This document shows positions 43,828-53,598 of a DNA stretch of 64,000 bases, piece by piece; the stretch's first letter is position 1; every line of letters begins with the position of its first letter. The DNA comes from Candidatus Eiseniibacteriota bacterium. GTDB lineage: Bacteria > Orphanbacterota > Orphanbacteria > Orphanbacterales > Orphanbacteraceae. A model generated the notes under the pieces. That model ran no database searches. It had not been told where the DNA came from and saw only the letters and a program-made list of their open reading frames with translations. The DNA lies in assembly GCA_029262235.1 (NCBI GenBank), contig JAJCZU010000002.1, forward strand, positions 620,001-684,000, written 5' to 3'. A program made the position numbers and the translations under genes.

Positions 43828-45189
43828 ATGGCAACCTATCGAATCAGACGAGGTCTCGATCTCCCGATCCAGGGTGGTCCTCTACAGATCATCGAGCCCG
43901 GCAACCCGGTCACCACGGTCGCGCTCAAAGGTCCCGACTATATCGGCATGCGGCCGACCATGCTCGTGCAGGTCGGCGATCGCGTGAAGACCGGCACGCC
44001 CCTCTTCGAAGACAAAAAGAACATTCAGGTACGGTATACGTCTCCCGGCGCCGGCGAAGTCGTCGCGATTCACCGCGGGGACAAGCGCGCGTTTCTGTCT
44101 GTCGTGATCCGCCTCGAAGGGAACGACGAGGAGACCTTCGAAGTAATTTCGGAGACGCAGATCCTTTCGGTCGATTCGGAGAAGCTGAAGTCGGTCATGG
44201 TCGCTTCCGGCATCTGGACGGCGCTCCGTGCACGGCCGTTCAGCAAGGTGCCCGAGCCCGACACGAAACCGCAGTCCATCTTCGTGCGCGCGGTCGATAC
44301 GCGGCCGCTCGCGCCGCGTCCGAAAATGTACATCGGCGAACAGCCCCAGGCCTTCCGAAACGGTGTGCTCGCGCTCACGCGCCTCGCGCCCAAAGTGCAT
44401 GTGTGCCTGGGTGAGGTGACGACGATCCCCGAGATCGAGCATCCGTCGGTCGAGATCCATCGCTTTCTCGGGCCTCATCCGGCGGGCCTCGTCGGCACTC
44501 ACATTCATATGGTCGACCCGGTGAACGCGAAACGGACCGTCTGGCACATCGGCTATCAGGACGTCATCGCGCTCGGTCAGCTGCTCGCGACGGGCAGGAC
44601 CTGGACCGAGCGAGTCGTCTCCATCGCGGGCCCGCAGGTGAAAACACCGCGGCTCGTGCGTACGCGTCTCGGCGCGTGCCTTTCCGAACTGCTGAAGGGT
44701 GAGCTGAAAGAGGGCGAGAACCGGGTCATCAGCGGTTCCGTGCTTGCCGGCACGCACGCTCCGGCCGGAGACCCCGCGGATTTTCTCGGCCGCTACCATA
44801 ACCAGGTCGGCGTGCTCCGCGAGAACCGGGAGCGCGAACTTCTGGGATGGCAGAAGCCCGGTCTCGACGTCTTTTCAACCAAGAACGTTTTCGCGTCGAA
44901 GATTTTCGATCTGTTCGGGGGGAAACGCTACGCGTTTACAACCACGACGAACGGAAGCAAGCGCGCGATGGTGCCGATCGGCATGTACGAGAACGTCATG
45001 CCGCTCGACATGATTCCCACATATCTCCTCCGGTCGCTCCTTTCGAACGACGCCGAAGCCGCATTGAAGCTCGGTGTGCTGGAACTCGACGAAGAAGATT
45101 TGAGCCTCTGCACGTTCGTCGATCCCGGTAAGACGGAGTTCGGGCCTCTCCTTCGCGAGATGCTGACGACGATCGAGAAGGAAGGGTAA
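43828..45189 (+). CDS. nqrA: Na+-translocating NADH:quinone reductase subunit A
   Basis: 453 residues from the ATG at 43828; an upstream in-frame GTG (43783) lies in the leader stem and is less likely. [13 protein letters not shown] at the start and the RnfC-related domain ([16 protein letters not shown], then [21 protein letters not shown]) are typical of NqrA. The subunit is the cytoplasmic, quinone-associated part of the six-subunit Na+ pump. It is first of eight collinear genes. Its ribosome site sits in a 12-nt palindrome, suggesting regulated initiation. Confidence 0.95.
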   Translation: MATYRIRRGLDLPIQGGPLQIIEPGNPVTTVALKGPDYIGMRPTMLVQVGDRVKTGTPLFEDKKNIQVRYTSPGAGEVVAIHRGDKRAFLSVVIRLEGNDEETFEVISETQILSVDSEKLKSVMVASGIWTALRARPFSKVPEPDTKPQSIFVRAVDTRPLAPRPKMYIGEQPQAFRNGVLALTRLAPKVHVCLGEVTTIPEIEHPSVEIHRFLGPHPAGLVGTHIHMVDPVNAKRTVWHIGYQDVIALGQLLATGRTWTERVVSIAGPQVKTPRLVRTRLGACLSELLKGELKEGENRVISGSVLAGTHAPAGDPADFLGRYHNQVGVLRENRERELLGWQKPGLDVFSTKNVFASKIFDLFGGKRYAFTTTTNGSKRAMVPIGMYENVMPLDMIPTYLLRSLLSNDAEAALKLGVLELDEEDLSLCTFVDPGKTEFGPLLREMLTTIEKEG

Positions 45190-45192
45190 GAA

Positions 45193-46401
45193 TTGAAGTT
45201 TCTTCGCAACCTCCTTGATCAGGCCGAGCCGCACTTTGTAGGCGATGGCAAGCTGAAGCGTTTCTTCGCGCTCTACGAAGTGCTCGATACGTTCCTGTAC
45301 ACGCCTGGCGAAGTCACGTCCGGCGCGTCGCACGTTCGAGACGGCATGGACCTGAAGCGCATGATGATCACGGTCGCGGTCGCGCTGACACCGTGCATCA
45401 TGATGGCGATGTGGAACACGGGCTATCAGGCGAATCTCGCCATGGAAGCGATGGGGATCGCCGAGAAGACAGGCTGGCGCGGCTGGGTGATCGGGCTCCT
45501 CGGGTTCGGATACGACCCCGGCAACCTGCTGGCAAACGTCCTGCACGGTGCGCTTTACTTCATTCCCGTGTATCTCGCGTGCAACATTGCCGGCGGCATC
45601 TGCGAAGTGACCTTCGCGATGATCCGGGGCCACGAAGTCAACGAAGGCTTCCTGGTCACAGGGCTGCTGATTCCGCTCACGCTGCCGCCCGGCATCCCGC
45701 TCTGGCAGGTCGTCGTCGGCACCGCGTTCGGTGTCGTTGTCGGGAAAGAGATTTTCGGCGGCACGGGGCGCAACTTCCTGAACCCGGCACTGACGGCGCG
45801 CGCGTTCCTCTACTTTGCGTATCCCGCGGAGATCTCGGGCGACGCCGTCTGGACGGCGCTCGACGGTTTCACGGGCGCGACCGCACTCGGCCTCGCGGCT
45901 TCCGACGGCATGGCCCCGGTACTGGCGGGCATGACGTGGTGGCAGGCGTTCCTCGGAAACATCCAGGGCTCCATGGGCGAAACTTCCGTGCTGGCCTGCA
46001 TTCTCGGCGCCGTTCTGCTGATCGCGAGCGGCGTCGGCTCGTGGCGCATCATGGCCAGCGTGACGGCCGGAGCGCTGGCAACCGCCGGTGTCCTCTACGG
46101 TCTCGGCAGCGAGAGCAACCCGATGTTCCAGATGGCGCCGCACTGGCACCTCGTGGTGGGAGGGTTCGCTTTCGGTACCGTGTTCATGGCAACGGACCCT
46201 GTTTCCGCCGCGTTTACGAACACCGGCAAGATCTATTACGGCCTGCTCGTCGGCTTCATGACGATCCTGATTCGCGTGATCAACCCCGCGTTTCCCGAGG
46301 GGATCATGCTCGCGATCCTGTTCGGCAACGTGTTCGCTCCCCTGATCGACTACTGGGTCGTGAAGGCAAACATTCAGCGAAGGGAGAGGCGCTATGCGTA
46401 A
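45193..46401 (+). CDS. nqrB: Na+-NQR subunit B (membrane, covalent FMN)
   Basis: 402 residues from a TTG 3 nt after nqrA, with AAGGAAGGG as ribosome site. It is multi-spanning, with [15 protein letters not shown] and the flavinylation motif [10 protein letters not shown], in which Thr230 is the predicted covalent FMN attachment site (ApbE-dependent). NqrB binds quinone and forms the main Na+ channel. It overlaps nqrC by 8 nt. Confidence 0.95.
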   Translation: MKFLRNLLDQAEPHFVGDGKLKRFFALYEVLDTFLYTPGEVTSGASHVRDGMDLKRMMITVAVALTPCIMMAMWNTGYQANLAMEAMGIAEKTGWRGWVIGLLGFGYDPGNLLANVLHGALYFIPVYLACNIAGGICEVTFAMIRGHEVNEGFLVTGLLIPLTLPPGIPLWQVVVGTAFGVVVGKEIFGGTGRNFLNPALTARAFLYFAYPAEISGDAVWTALDGFTGATALGLAASDGMAPVLAGMTWWQAFLGNIQGSMGETSVLACILGAVLLIASGVGSWRIMASVTAGALATAGVLYGLGSESNPMFQMAPHWHLVVGGFAFGTVFMATDPVSAAFTNTGKIYYGLLVGFMTILIRVINPAFPEGIMLAILFGNVFAPLIDYWVVKANIQRRERRYA

Positions 46402-47182
46402 GGACTCTCCCATGCGCGTCATTATGGTCGCGGTTGCGCTCTGCCTCGTCTGTTCGGTACTCGTTTCGGCCGCGGCCGTCGTGCTGCGCCCCGAACAGGA
46501 ACTGAACAAGGCTCTCGACAAGAAGAAGAACATTCTGCTGGCCGCGGGTCTGATCGAAGACGACGGGACAGGCGATGTCGACAAGGTGTATACGGAGCGG
46601 GTCGAAGCGCGTCTCGTCGACCTCGCAACGGGCGAGTACACCGACGCCTTCCCCGTAGAAACGTTCGACCAGCGCGAAGCCGCGAAGGATCCCGAGCAGT
46701 CCATCGAGATTCCGGATCGGGAAGACCCCGCCGGCATCGGGCGCCGGTCGCGATACGCCCCGGTCTATCTCGTCCGCGAATCGGCCGGATCGAGCGAGTA
46801 CTCCGGCGTCATCATTCCCGTCCACGGGAAGGGGCTCTGGTCCACGCTCTACGGATTTATCGCGCTCGAAAAAGACCTGAATACGATCGAAGGGCTCGGG
46901 TTCTACGAACATGCGGAAACACCCGGCCTCGGGGGGGAAGTCGACAACCCGCGCTGGAAGTCGCAGTGGAAGGGGAAGCAGGTCTACGAAGAGGGCAGCG
47001 TCGAAATCTCCGTAATCAAGGGCAAGGTAAACCCGGACAGTCCGAACAAGGCGTATCAGGTTGACGGGCTGGCCGGCGCGACGATCACGGCACGCGGCGT
47101 CAGTAACCTGCTGCACTACTGGATGGGCACGGGCGCATTCCAGACATACATTACACGTGTTCGCGAACAGGGACTCTCGTAA
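46394..47182 (+). CDS. nqrC: Na+-NQR subunit C (covalent FMN)
   Basis: 262 residues, with one N-terminal membrane helix ([21 protein letters not shown]) and a periplasmic domain. The motif [14 protein letters not shown] carries Thr230 as the predicted FMN-phosphoester residue, attached by ApbE. It passes electrons between the membrane Fe centre and the NqrB flavin. Confidence 0.95.
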   Translation: MRKDSPMRVIMVAVALCLVCSVLVSAAAVVLRPEQELNKALDKKKNILLAAGLIEDDGTGDVDKVYTERVEARLVDLATGEYTDAFPVETFDQREAAKDPEQSIEIPDREDPAGIGRRSRYAPVYLVRESAGSSEYSGVIIPVHGKGLWSTLYGFIALEKDLNTIEGLGFYEHAETPGLGGEVDNPRWKSQWKGKQVYEEGSVEISVIKGKVNPDSPNKAYQVDGLAGATITARGVSNLLHYWMGTGAFQTYITRVREQGLS

Positions 47183-47191
47183 GGAACAGCT

Positions 47192-47818
47192 ATGGCGGAA
47201 AGCACGAAAAAAGTACTCTTCGGGCCCATTTTCGAAAACAACCCGATCGCGCTTCAAGTCCTCGGCATCTGCTCCGCGCTTGCCGTGACGACGAAGCTAG
47301 ACACCGTGCTCGTGATGTCGGCGGCAGTGATTTTCGTGACAGCGTTCTCGAACGCGTCCGTCAGTCTGATCCGCGAGCAGATCCCGGGCAGCATTCGAAT
47401 CATCGTGCAGATGACGATCATCGCGTCGCTCGTGATTCTCGTCGATCAGGTGCTCAAGGCTTACGCATTCGAGCTCAGCAAGCAGCTCAGCGTTTTCGTC
47501 GGGCTCATCATTACGAACTGTATCGTGATGGGGCGCGCCGAAGGCTTCGCGATGAAGAACGGGGTCTGGCTCAGCTTCCTCGACGGTATCGGGAACGGCC
47601 TCGGCTACAGCATGATCCTCGTGATCGTGGGGGTGTTCCGCGAGCTGCTCGGATCCGGGTCGCTGCTCGGCTATACGATCCTTCCGCTGACGACCGACGG
47701 CGGCTGGTACAACGCAAACGGACTCATGCTCCTGCCGCCGAGCGCGTTCTTCATCATCGGGTTCTTTATCTGGGTGCTTCGCAGTTATAAAAAGGACCAG
47801 ATCGAGGTGGACGGGTAA
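47192..47818 (+). CDS. nqrD: Na+-NQR subunit D
   Basis: 208 residues with about six membrane helices. [38 protein letters not shown] is the conserved core (quoted here only as a landmark near residues 90-130); its Cys contributes, with NqrE, to the intramembrane iron centre. It is homologous to NqrE and RnfA/RnfE in inverted topology. It overlaps nqrE by 1 nt. Confidence 0.95.
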   Translation: MAESTKKVLFGPIFENNPIALQVLGICSALAVTTKLDTVLVMSAAVIFVTAFSNASVSLIREQIPGSIRIIVQMTIIASLVILVDQVLKAYAFELSKQLSVFVGLIITNCIVMGRAEGFAMKNGVWLSFLDGIGNGLGYSMILVIVGVFRELLGSGSLLGYTILPLTTDGGWYNANGLMLLPPSAFFIIGFFIWVLRSYKKDQIEVDG

Positions 47819-48426
47819 TGGAACACTATTTGAGTCTTTTTCTGAAAGCCGTGTTCGTCGAGAATCTGGCCCTCGCCTTCTTCCTCGGCATGTGCACGTT
47901 CCTCGCCGTTTCGAAGAAAGTGGAAACGGCCACGGGGCTCGGCATTGCCGTGGTTGTCGTGCAGACGATTTCGATCCCGCTGAACAATCTCATCTATCAG
48001 TACCTGTTGAAGGACGGCGCGCTTGCCTGGGCCGGCTTTCCCGGCGTCGATCTTTCGTTTCTCGGCTTGATCTCATATATCGGCGTGATTGCGGCCATGG
48101 TCCAGATTCTGGAAATGACGCTCGACAAGTTCGTGCCCGCGCTCTACAACGCGCTCGGCATCTTTCTCCCTCTCATTACCGTGAACTGCGCCATTCTCGG
48201 CGGGTCGCTCTTCATGGTCGAGCGCGACTACAACTTCTCCGAGAGTGTCGTTTTCGGGTTCGGGTCCGGATTCGGCTGGGCGATCGCGATCATGGCGCTG
48301 GCCGGCATTCGCGAGAAACTGAAGTACAGCGATATTCCCGAAGGACTGCGCGGCCTCGGCGCCACGTTCATCATAGTAGGCCTCATGGCCATGGCGTTTA
48401 TGGCTTTCTCCGGGATTCAGCTTTAA
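47818..48426 (+). CDS. nqrE: Na+-NQR subunit E
   Basis: 202 residues with about six membrane helices. [14 protein letters not shown] near the start and [13 protein letters not shown] in the middle provide the two conserved cysteines of the NqrD/E iron centre. It is the partner of NqrD in the membrane core. Confidence 0.95.
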   Translation: MEHYLSLFLKAVFVENLALAFFLGMCTFLAVSKKVETATGLGIAVVVVQTISIPLNNLIYQYLLKDGALAWAGFPGVDLSFLGLISYIGVIAAMVQILEMTLDKFVPALYNALGIFLPLITVNCAILGGSLFMVERDYNFSESVVFGFGSGFGWAIAIMALAGIREKLKYSDIPEGLRGLGATFIIVGLMAMAFMAFSGIQL

Positions 48427-48447
48427 CAGCACGAGGAATCGACAGTC

Positions 48448-49662
48448 ATGGAAATCCTGCTCGGCGTCGTCATGTTCACCGCGATCGTGCTTCTGCTCGT
48501 GACGATCATTCTGCTCGCGCGCTCGCAACTCGTCGCGAGCGGTGATGTCGAGATCGTGATCAACGACGAACGCAAGATCAAGGTGCCGACCGGAGGCAAA
48601 CTGCTGAGTGTTCTTGCAGAAGAGAAGATCTTCGTTTCGAGCGCCTGCGGCGGCGGCGGCACGTGCGCCCAGTGCAAAGTGAAAGTGTTCGAGGGAGGCG
48701 GCGATCTGCTTCCCACGGAGACCGGTTCCGTGAACCGCAGGGAAGCCCGCGAAGGTGTGCGGCTCTCGTGCCAGGTCACCGTGAAACAGGACATGAAGAT
48801 CGAAGTCCCCGAAGAAGTCTTCGGGGTCAAGAAGTGGCAGTGCACGGTTCGGTCGAATCACAACGTCGCGACATTCATCAAGGAGCTCGTGCTCGATCTT
48901 CCGAAGGGACAGGACGTCAACTTCCGCGCGGGAGGGTACATCCAGATCGAATGCCCGCCGCACGAAGTCGACTTCAAGGACATGGACGTCGAGGACGAGT
49001 ACAAGCCGACCTGGGACAAGTTCAACATCTGGGACAATCAGTCGATCGTGAAGGAGCCCGTGTTTCGCGCCTACTCCATGGCGAACTATCCGGAAGAGCG
49101 CGGCATGATCATGCTGAACGTCCGTATCGCGACCCCGCCGCCGAAAACGAATTACCCCCCGGGCATCATGTCGTCCTACATCTTCAACCTGAAGCCGGGC
49201 GACAAGTGCACGATTTCCGGACCGTACGGCGAATTCTTCGCGCGGGACACACAGAACGAGATGATCTTTATCGGTGGCGGCGCCGGTATGGCGCCGATGC
49301 GCTCTCATATTTTCGATCAGTTCCGAAGACTTCACACGGATCGCAAAGTCAGCTTCTGGTACGGAGCGCGGAGCCTCTGTGAAGCGTTCTATGTCGACCA
49401 TTTCGACCAGATCGCCGAAGAGAACGAGAACTTCGAGTGGCACCTGGCCCTTTCGGAACCGCTTCCGGAAGACAACTGGACCGGCAAGGTAGGCTTCATT
49501 CATCAAGTGTTGTTTGACAACTACCTGAAGGACCATCCGGCGCCCGAAGACTGCGAATACTACATTTGCGGTCCGCCCCTCATGAACGCGGCGGTGTTCC
49601 GCATGCTCGACGACCTCGGCGTGGAGCAGGAGAACATCATGTACGACGACTTCGGCGGCTAG
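48448..49662 (+). CDS. nqrF: Na+-NQR subunit F (NADH dehydrogenase, 2Fe-2S and FAD)
   Basis: 404 residues. One N-terminal membrane helix (~5-24) is followed by a ferredoxin domain with Cys67, Cys73, Cys76 and Cys108 ([12 protein letters not shown] ... LSCQV) and a ferredoxin-reductase domain with [10 protein letters not shown] for [15 protein letters not shown] for NADH and [13 protein letters not shown] near the C-terminus. It oxidises NADH on the cytoplasmic side and feeds electrons into the pump. Confidence 0.96.
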   Translation: MEILLGVVMFTAIVLLLVTIILLARSQLVASGDVEIVINDERKIKVPTGGKLLSVLAEEKIFVSSACGGGGTCAQCKVKVFEGGGDLLPTETGSVNRREAREGVRLSCQVTVKQDMKIEVPEEVFGVKKWQCTVRSNHNVATFIKELVLDLPKGQDVNFRAGGYIQIECPPHEVDFKDMDVEDEYKPTWDKFNIWDNQSIVKEPVFRAYSMANYPEERGMIMLNVRIATPPPKTNYPPGIMSSYIFNLKPGDKCTISGPYGEFFARDTQNEMIFIGGGAGMAPMRSHIFDQFRRLHTDRKVSFWYGARSLCEAFYVDHFDQIAEENENFEWHLALSEPLPEDNWTGKVGFIHQVLFDNYLKDHPAPEDCEYYICGPPLMNAAVFRMLDDLGVEQENIMYDDFGG

Positions 49663-49665
49663 AAC

Positions 49666-50712
49666 ATGAAGAAGGGGGCGGGCATTGCGATCATGCTGAT
49701 CGCGGCGGCCTTCCTGATTCTGTTTCGGCCTCCGCACGAAGCGCTGCATGCCGGCGACACGATGGGGACCACCTTTCGCGTCAAATGGATCACGCGGGAA
49801 AGCGCGCGCGCCAGCGACGCGGTCCGCAGTGCGCTCGATGCCAGACTCGAAGAAATCAACGACCTGCTCTCCACCTATCGCGAAAATTCCGAACTGTCCC
49901 GTTTCAATCGCGCGCCCGGCGGCGCCTGGTTTTCCGTGTCGCCTGAGACGGCGGAAGTCGTCGCGCGCGCAGTCGCGATTTACCGGGCAAGTGGCGGCGC
50001 GTTCGATCCCACAGTAGGGCCGCTGGTCGATCTCTGGGGATTCGGCCCGCCGGAACGTCCCGTTGCGCTTCCGGACAGCGCCGCGATCGCGGGCGCGCTC
50101 GCCCTCCGGGGGATGGAGCGCGTCGAGGTGCGAAGCGAACCCCCGGCGCTCCGTAAAGGCGAAGATGCGACGCGGCTCGATCTGTCCGCGATCGCGAAGG
50201 GGTACGGCGTCGATCTGCTGGGACGCCTGCTCGAAGGGCGTGGATTCGACGACTACTTCATCGAGGTCGGGGGAGAAATCCTGCTCGGCGGAGAAGGGGT
50301 CGGCGGCAAACCGTGGCGGCTCGCGATCGAGTCACCACGCGCCGGGGTGCGGGAGGTCGATCGCGTGGTCGAGGCACGCGGTCCCCTTGGAATCGCAAGC
50401 TCCGGAACGTATCGCAACTATTTCGACAGAGAGGGAAACCGCTACTCCCACACGATCGATCCGCGCACCGGACGTCCCGTGACCCATCTCACGGCCGGGG
50501 TTTCCGTGTTCGCGACGACCTGCATGGATGCCGACGGCTGGGCCACGGCGCTGCTCGTGTCGGGGGGAGAAGCCGCCATCGCGCTGGCGGACCGGGAGAA
50601 CGTGGCGGCGATCGTTCTTTCCGAGCCTTCCGGCGCCCGCACACTCGACGCGCGCGAGTCAAAAGCGTATCTTCTCTACAAGGACAACGGCACGATCCGG
50701 GAGTCGCCATGA
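49666..50712 (+). CDS. apbE: FAD:protein FMN transferase
   Basis: 348 residues. It has an N-terminal membrane anchor without a lipobox cysteine, then GTTFRVKW, LSTYRENSELSRFN, DLSAIAKGYGVDLL, VGGEILLGG, GIASSGTYRNYF, HTIDPRTGRPV and the Mg2+-site region CMDADGWATALLV. It transfers FMN from FAD to the Thr of the DGxxGAT motifs, here those of NqrB and NqrC. It lies 3 nt after nqrF, which makes the operon self-sufficient for flavinylation. Confidence 0.95.
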   Translation: MKKGAGIAIMLIAAAFLILFRPPHEALHAGDTMGTTFRVKWITRESARASDAVRSALDARLEEINDLLSTYRENSELSRFNRAPGGAWFSVSPETAEVVARAVAIYRASGGAFDPTVGPLVDLWGFGPPERPVALPDSAAIAGALALRGMERVEVRSEPPALRKGEDATRLDLSAIAKGYGVDLLGRLLEGRGFDDYFIEVGGEILLGGEGVGGKPWRLAIESPRAGVREVDRVVEARGPLGIASSGTYRNYFDREGNRYSHTIDPRTGRPVTHLTAGVSVFATTCMDADGWATALLVSGGEAAIALADRENVAAIVLSEPSGARTLDARESKAYLLYKDNGTIRESP

Positions 50713-50927
50713 ACACGTTTCTGATCACATTCACGGTATTCGGTCTCGCCATCCTGGCCATGGCGGTCGGCGTTCTGCTGACCGGGCGGCGCATTCAGGG
50801 AAGCTGCGGCGGACTCAATTCCGCCGTGATCGGGGAGGACGGGGAGCGGCGCTGCTCGATCTGCGGAATCACGGCCGAAGCACAAGCGAGTGGAGAATGC
50901 GCTGAGGAATCAACAACTTCCGACTGA
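50709..50927 (+). CDS. nqrM: Na+-NQR maturation protein NqrM
   Basis: 72 residues, overlapping apbE by 4 nt. One membrane helix (~4-24) is followed by GRRIQGSCGG (Cys33), CSIC (Cys49, Cys52) and a last cysteine (Cys64). This four-cysteine arrangement is that of NqrM (DUF539), needed for assembly of the NQR complex and proposed to deliver iron to the NqrD/E centre. Last gene of the operon. Confidence 0.93.
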   Translation: MNTFLITFTVFGLAILAMAVGVLLTGRRIQGSCGGLNSAVIGEDGERRCSICGITAEAQASGECAEESTTSD

Positions 50928-51019
50928 TGGTTCATGTAAATTAGACTAGCGGATACGACGTAATCGCCTGGCCAATCGCTTGCATTTGATAATCCTCTAA
51001 GTGCCCATACTGCACGATC

Positions 51020-51048
51020 TTGACTCATTCCGAACGAAATGGTACTAT
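51020..51048 (+). promoter_or_regulatory. Promoter of the PPC-domain protein gene
   Basis: TTGACT (51020-51025), an exact 17-nt spacer and TACTAT (51043-51048) predict a start near 51055 and a leader of about 140 nt. The leader contains a 6-bp hairpin, GCTCGC/GCGAGC, around 51117-51136. The remainder of 50928-51195 shows no gene. Confidence 0.6.
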
Positions 51049-51195
51049 CCGAACCAATTCCCGAGTCCTGCGGCTCTCTGCAGGTGCGGGAAACCGTGTG
51101 CTCCCGATACGGATTTGCTCGCGTATTCCTGCGAGCGCAGAGATCCATACCGACGGGCCAGTTTCCGTTACTCACACACCACAAGGAGGCTCCCT

Positions 51196-52194
51196 TTGAG
51201 AGGACTCTACAAAATCGGCGCCGCATGTCTCGTGGCCGTTTTCGCGGTTGCGATCATGTCGGGCGTTGCCGAAGCCAGCAAGGCTGACGCACAGAACGAA
51301 TACAACGAAAAGCCGTGGCAGCTGCAGGACCGCTGGGGTCTGACGTTTGCCGGCGCGGATGTAAACGAAGCCGAAACCAACGACACGCCGGGTACGGCGA
51401 ACCCGTACACGATGGGCGACACGTTCCATGGCGAAATCAAAGCCGCGGACGTCGATTACGTTTCGTTCCCGTGCAGCGCGGGTGACCGCGTCGAAATCGG
51501 TACGGATGCGGATCTCCTGGCAGGCCCCACCGTAGACACGAAGATCACGCTCTACGACACCGACGGCACGACGCAGCTTGCGTTCAACGATGACGGCGGC
51601 CCGGGCCTCTACTCGCTGATCACGTACGACATCACGGCAAACGGCACGTACTACCTGAAGATCGAAGGCTTCAGCGGCACGTCGGCCGGTTTCTACATTC
51701 TCCAGGGCGCGCAGACCGATCCGCCGGAGCCGCCGGCGAATGACGACTGTGCCGGCGGTATCGCGGTTCCGTGTGGCGTGAATCAGTACAGCGGTTCGAC
51801 CGAACTCGCTGTCAACGACTACACGCCGTCGGACAGCCTTTCGGGCGACGGCTGCACGGGCTACTATGCGCAGGGCGGCGATGTCGTTTACGTGCTGAAC
51901 CTGACGGGCACCGAAACGGTCGATATCTCGTACGCGAACGCGGCCGACGCTTCGCTGTACATCGTGACCGACTGCAACGACCCGCAGGGCACCTGCGTGG
52001 CGGGTGCCGACAACACGTTCACGGGCCAGGCCGAAGTCATCAACGGCTTCTCCGGCACGGGCACGTTCTACATCATCCTGGACACGTTCTCGGGCTTCAC
52101 TCCGGGCGGCGCATACACGGCGGATATCACCGTGAACTGCCCGACCGCGACGGAAGACGCGAGCTGGTCGGAGTTCAAGGATCTCTTCCGGTAG
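51196..52194 (+). CDS. Secreted protein with two PPC-like beta domains
   Basis: 332 residues from a TTG preceded at 6 nt by a full AAGGAGG; upstream in-frame codons are in the leader. The signal peptide (LVAVFAVAIMSGVAEA) is followed by EAETNDTPGTANPYTMGDTFHGEI...DVDYVSF, a bacterial pre-peptidase C-terminal (PPC) domain, then a linker (DPPEPPANDDC) and a second Cys-containing copy (GDVVYVLNLTGTETVDIS). There is no enzymatic domain. Acidic, Gly/Thr-rich composition and perfect expression signals suggest an abundant extracellular or surface protein. Function unknown. Confidence 0.8.
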   Translation: MRGLYKIGAACLVAVFAVAIMSGVAEASKADAQNEYNEKPWQLQDRWGLTFAGADVNEAETNDTPGTANPYTMGDTFHGEIKAADVDYVSFPCSAGDRVEIGTDADLLAGPTVDTKITLYDTDGTTQLAFNDDGGPGLYSLITYDITANGTYYLKIEGFSGTSAGFYILQGAQTDPPEPPANDDCAGGIAVPCGVNQYSGSTELAVNDYTPSDSLSGDGCTGYYAQGGDVVYVLNLTGTETVDISYANAADASLYIVTDCNDPQGTCVAGADNTFTGQAEVINGFSGTGTFYIILDTFSGFTPGGAYTADITVNCPTATEDASWSEFKDLFR

Positions 52195-52237
52195 AGATCG
52201 ATCCGAGACCGGCATGCCGGTCCTGATCAGGTAAGAC

Positions 52238-52276
52238 AAAGGCGGGCACCTTCGGGTGTCCGCCTTTTTTATTTTT
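52238..52276 (+). terminator. Intrinsic terminator of the PPC-domain gene
   Basis: A 13-bp stem, AAAGGCGGGCACC (52238-52250) with GGTGTCCGCCTTT (52255-52267) and one G-T pair, is capped by a TTCG tetraloop and followed by a T-rich run (TTTTATTTTT). This is the clearest terminator in the window. Its inverted copy is not well suited to the minus-strand gene that ends at 52300. Confidence 0.92.
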
Positions 52277-52299
52277 AGGGAAGGTGACGGCGGAACGCG

Positions 52300-52803
52300 T
52301 CAGGGGAGTCGGTGTCGCGTGATTTCATCCGTTCCAAGGCGTTCTTTCGGCGGCACGACGCGAAGGCCCAGAAGTCGATAGGCGGTCTCTTCGTCCGGGG
52401 TGTCCTGAAGGTCGCCCCCGTGATGAATGCCGGACTCGTCGATCCCCAGGTTGAATCGCGCTGCCTCCTTCTCGAGGAGCGCAAGATGGCCCTCGCTCCC
52501 CGTATCCCAGATCAAGAGCGCGCCGAAGCGTTCCGGGAGCACGATGCGGATCGAAAACGGCACGCCGCCGAGCTCGCCTTCGAAGAGATCGAAGGATTGA
52601 CGCCCGCTCCCGTGCCAGTCGAAGAGGGCATCGAGAAGTACGGCCTCGTCATTGGCCGCCGCAACGAGTGAGACTCGTTCATTACCCGCGCTGCTCGCAT
52701 CGCCACGCGCCAGCGAGCCCGCGATGGCCACGCGAACCGCGCCGCATGCACGCACCGCCTCTGCGATTTGCCCGGCCATTTCCAATCGATCCGCCCCGCT
52801 CAT
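52300..52803 (-). CDS. PolX-type polymerase fold without catalytic aspartates (pseudoenzyme)
   Basis: 167 residues from the ATG at 52803 (AGGAG 11 nt upstream). The order of motifs follows the palm/thumb of bacterial family-X DNA polymerase: VAIAGSLARGD (GS helix), IRIVLPERFGALLIWDTGSEGHLALLEKEA (seen near 85-115, the TGSxxHN-like region) and GLRVVPPKERLGTDEI. The catalytic carboxylates are missing: D-x-D is replaced in NERVSLVAA (41-49) and the third Asp is Ser84 in VPFSIRIV. The N-terminal 8-kDa HhH domain and C-terminal PHP domain of PolX are absent. It may bind DNA or nucleotides without polymerising, or be a decaying gene. It is divergent from a PHP gene. Confidence 0.65.
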   Translation of the reverse strand: MSGADRLEMAGQIAEAVRACGAVRVAIAGSLARGDASSAGNERVSLVAAANDEAVLLDALFDWHGSGRQSFDLFEGELGGVPFSIRIVLPERFGALLIWDTGSEGHLALLEKEAARFNLGIDESGIHHGGDLQDTPDEETAYRLLGLRVVPPKERLGTDEITRHRLP

Positions 52804-52884
52804 GTGCGTGCGCACTCCTCTCAGTACTTGCATTGAAAAGCAATCTGAACGAGCATCAGTATACAACGGGAACCCGATTCCAGG

Positions 52885-53538
52885 ATGGCATCGATGAGTG
52901 ACAGGACGATCGTCGAATTTCACATTCATACGTCCTATTCGCCCGACTCGAAGACCGACGTCGCCGAGCTGGAGGAGCATGCCCTGGCGATGGGGACGCA
53001 ATGTCTGGCGATCACGGATCACGACACGATCGAGGGAGCGCAGGAGCTTCGCGACCGGGGGCGGATCTCGGTGATCGTGGGCGAGGAAGTGACGTCGGAG
53101 CTCGGCGATATCATCGGACTCTTTCTGACGGAGTGCGTACCGCCGGGGCTTCCGCCGGCCGAGACGATCGCGCGTATTCACGATCAGGGGGGGCTCGTGT
53201 ATATTCCGCACCCGTTCGATCGTCGCCGCCGGTCGCGTCTCTTCCGCCCGGCGCTCGAGGAACACGCGGGAGACGTCGACATCATCGAAGCCTGGAACGG
53301 ACGTACACGCTTCGAGGAGGATAACGAACGTGGCCTTCTCTTTGCCGAGGAGCACGACAAGCTGATCGCGTACGGCTCGGATGCTCACAACCTGAAGGAG
53401 CTCGGAAGGGCGCGCATGGAGATGCCGCCTTTTCACGACGCGCCCGCGTTTCTGGAAGCGCTGCGCGAGGCCAATCGCCTTGGCAACGAAGACGGCATGA
53501 TCGCCCGGCTCTGGAAGAAACTCCGGCGCGACGACTAG
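52885..53538 (+). CDS. PHP-domain metal-dependent phosphoesterase
   Basis: 217 residues (or 214 from the ATG at 52894). EFHIHTSYSPDSKT, ITDHDTIEGA, VGEEVTSELGDIIGLF, YIPHPFDR and YGSDAHN carry all the expected PHP metal ligands, so it should be active. Stand-alone PHP proteins of this size include 3',5'-nucleotide phosphatases/RNase AM-like enzymes and histidinol-phosphatase relatives; the exact substrate is unknown. It lies divergent from the PolX-fold gene across 81 nt, which is notable because PolX normally carries both domains. Confidence 0.85.
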   Translation: MASMSDRTIVEFHIHTSYSPDSKTDVAELEEHALAMGTQCLAITDHDTIEGAQELRDRGRISVIVGEEVTSELGDIIGLFLTECVPPGLPPAETIARIHDQGGLVYIPHPFDRRRRSRLFRPALEEHAGDVDIIEAWNGRTRFEEDNERGLLFAEEHDKLIAYGSDAHNLKELGRARMEMPPFHDAPAFLEALREANRLGNEDGMIARLWKKLRRDD

Positions 53539-53598
53539 CCGCCCGCTCCCGGGGGGGGCGCAGGCATGCGTTGCAGAACACGCCTCGGGCGCCTCACA

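Noticed and set aside
44875-48073. Long minus-strand frames across the nqr operon
   Set aside because: All nqr genes are intact on the plus strand; the antisense frames lack motifs.
51001-51195. Longer N-terminus for the PPC-domain protein
   Set aside because: The frame is open to 51001, but this stretch contains the promoter and leader; the TTG at 51196 has a perfect ribosome site followed by a signal peptide.
52312-52671. 119-codon plus-strand frame
   Set aside because: Antisense to the PolX-fold protein, which shows clear family motifs.
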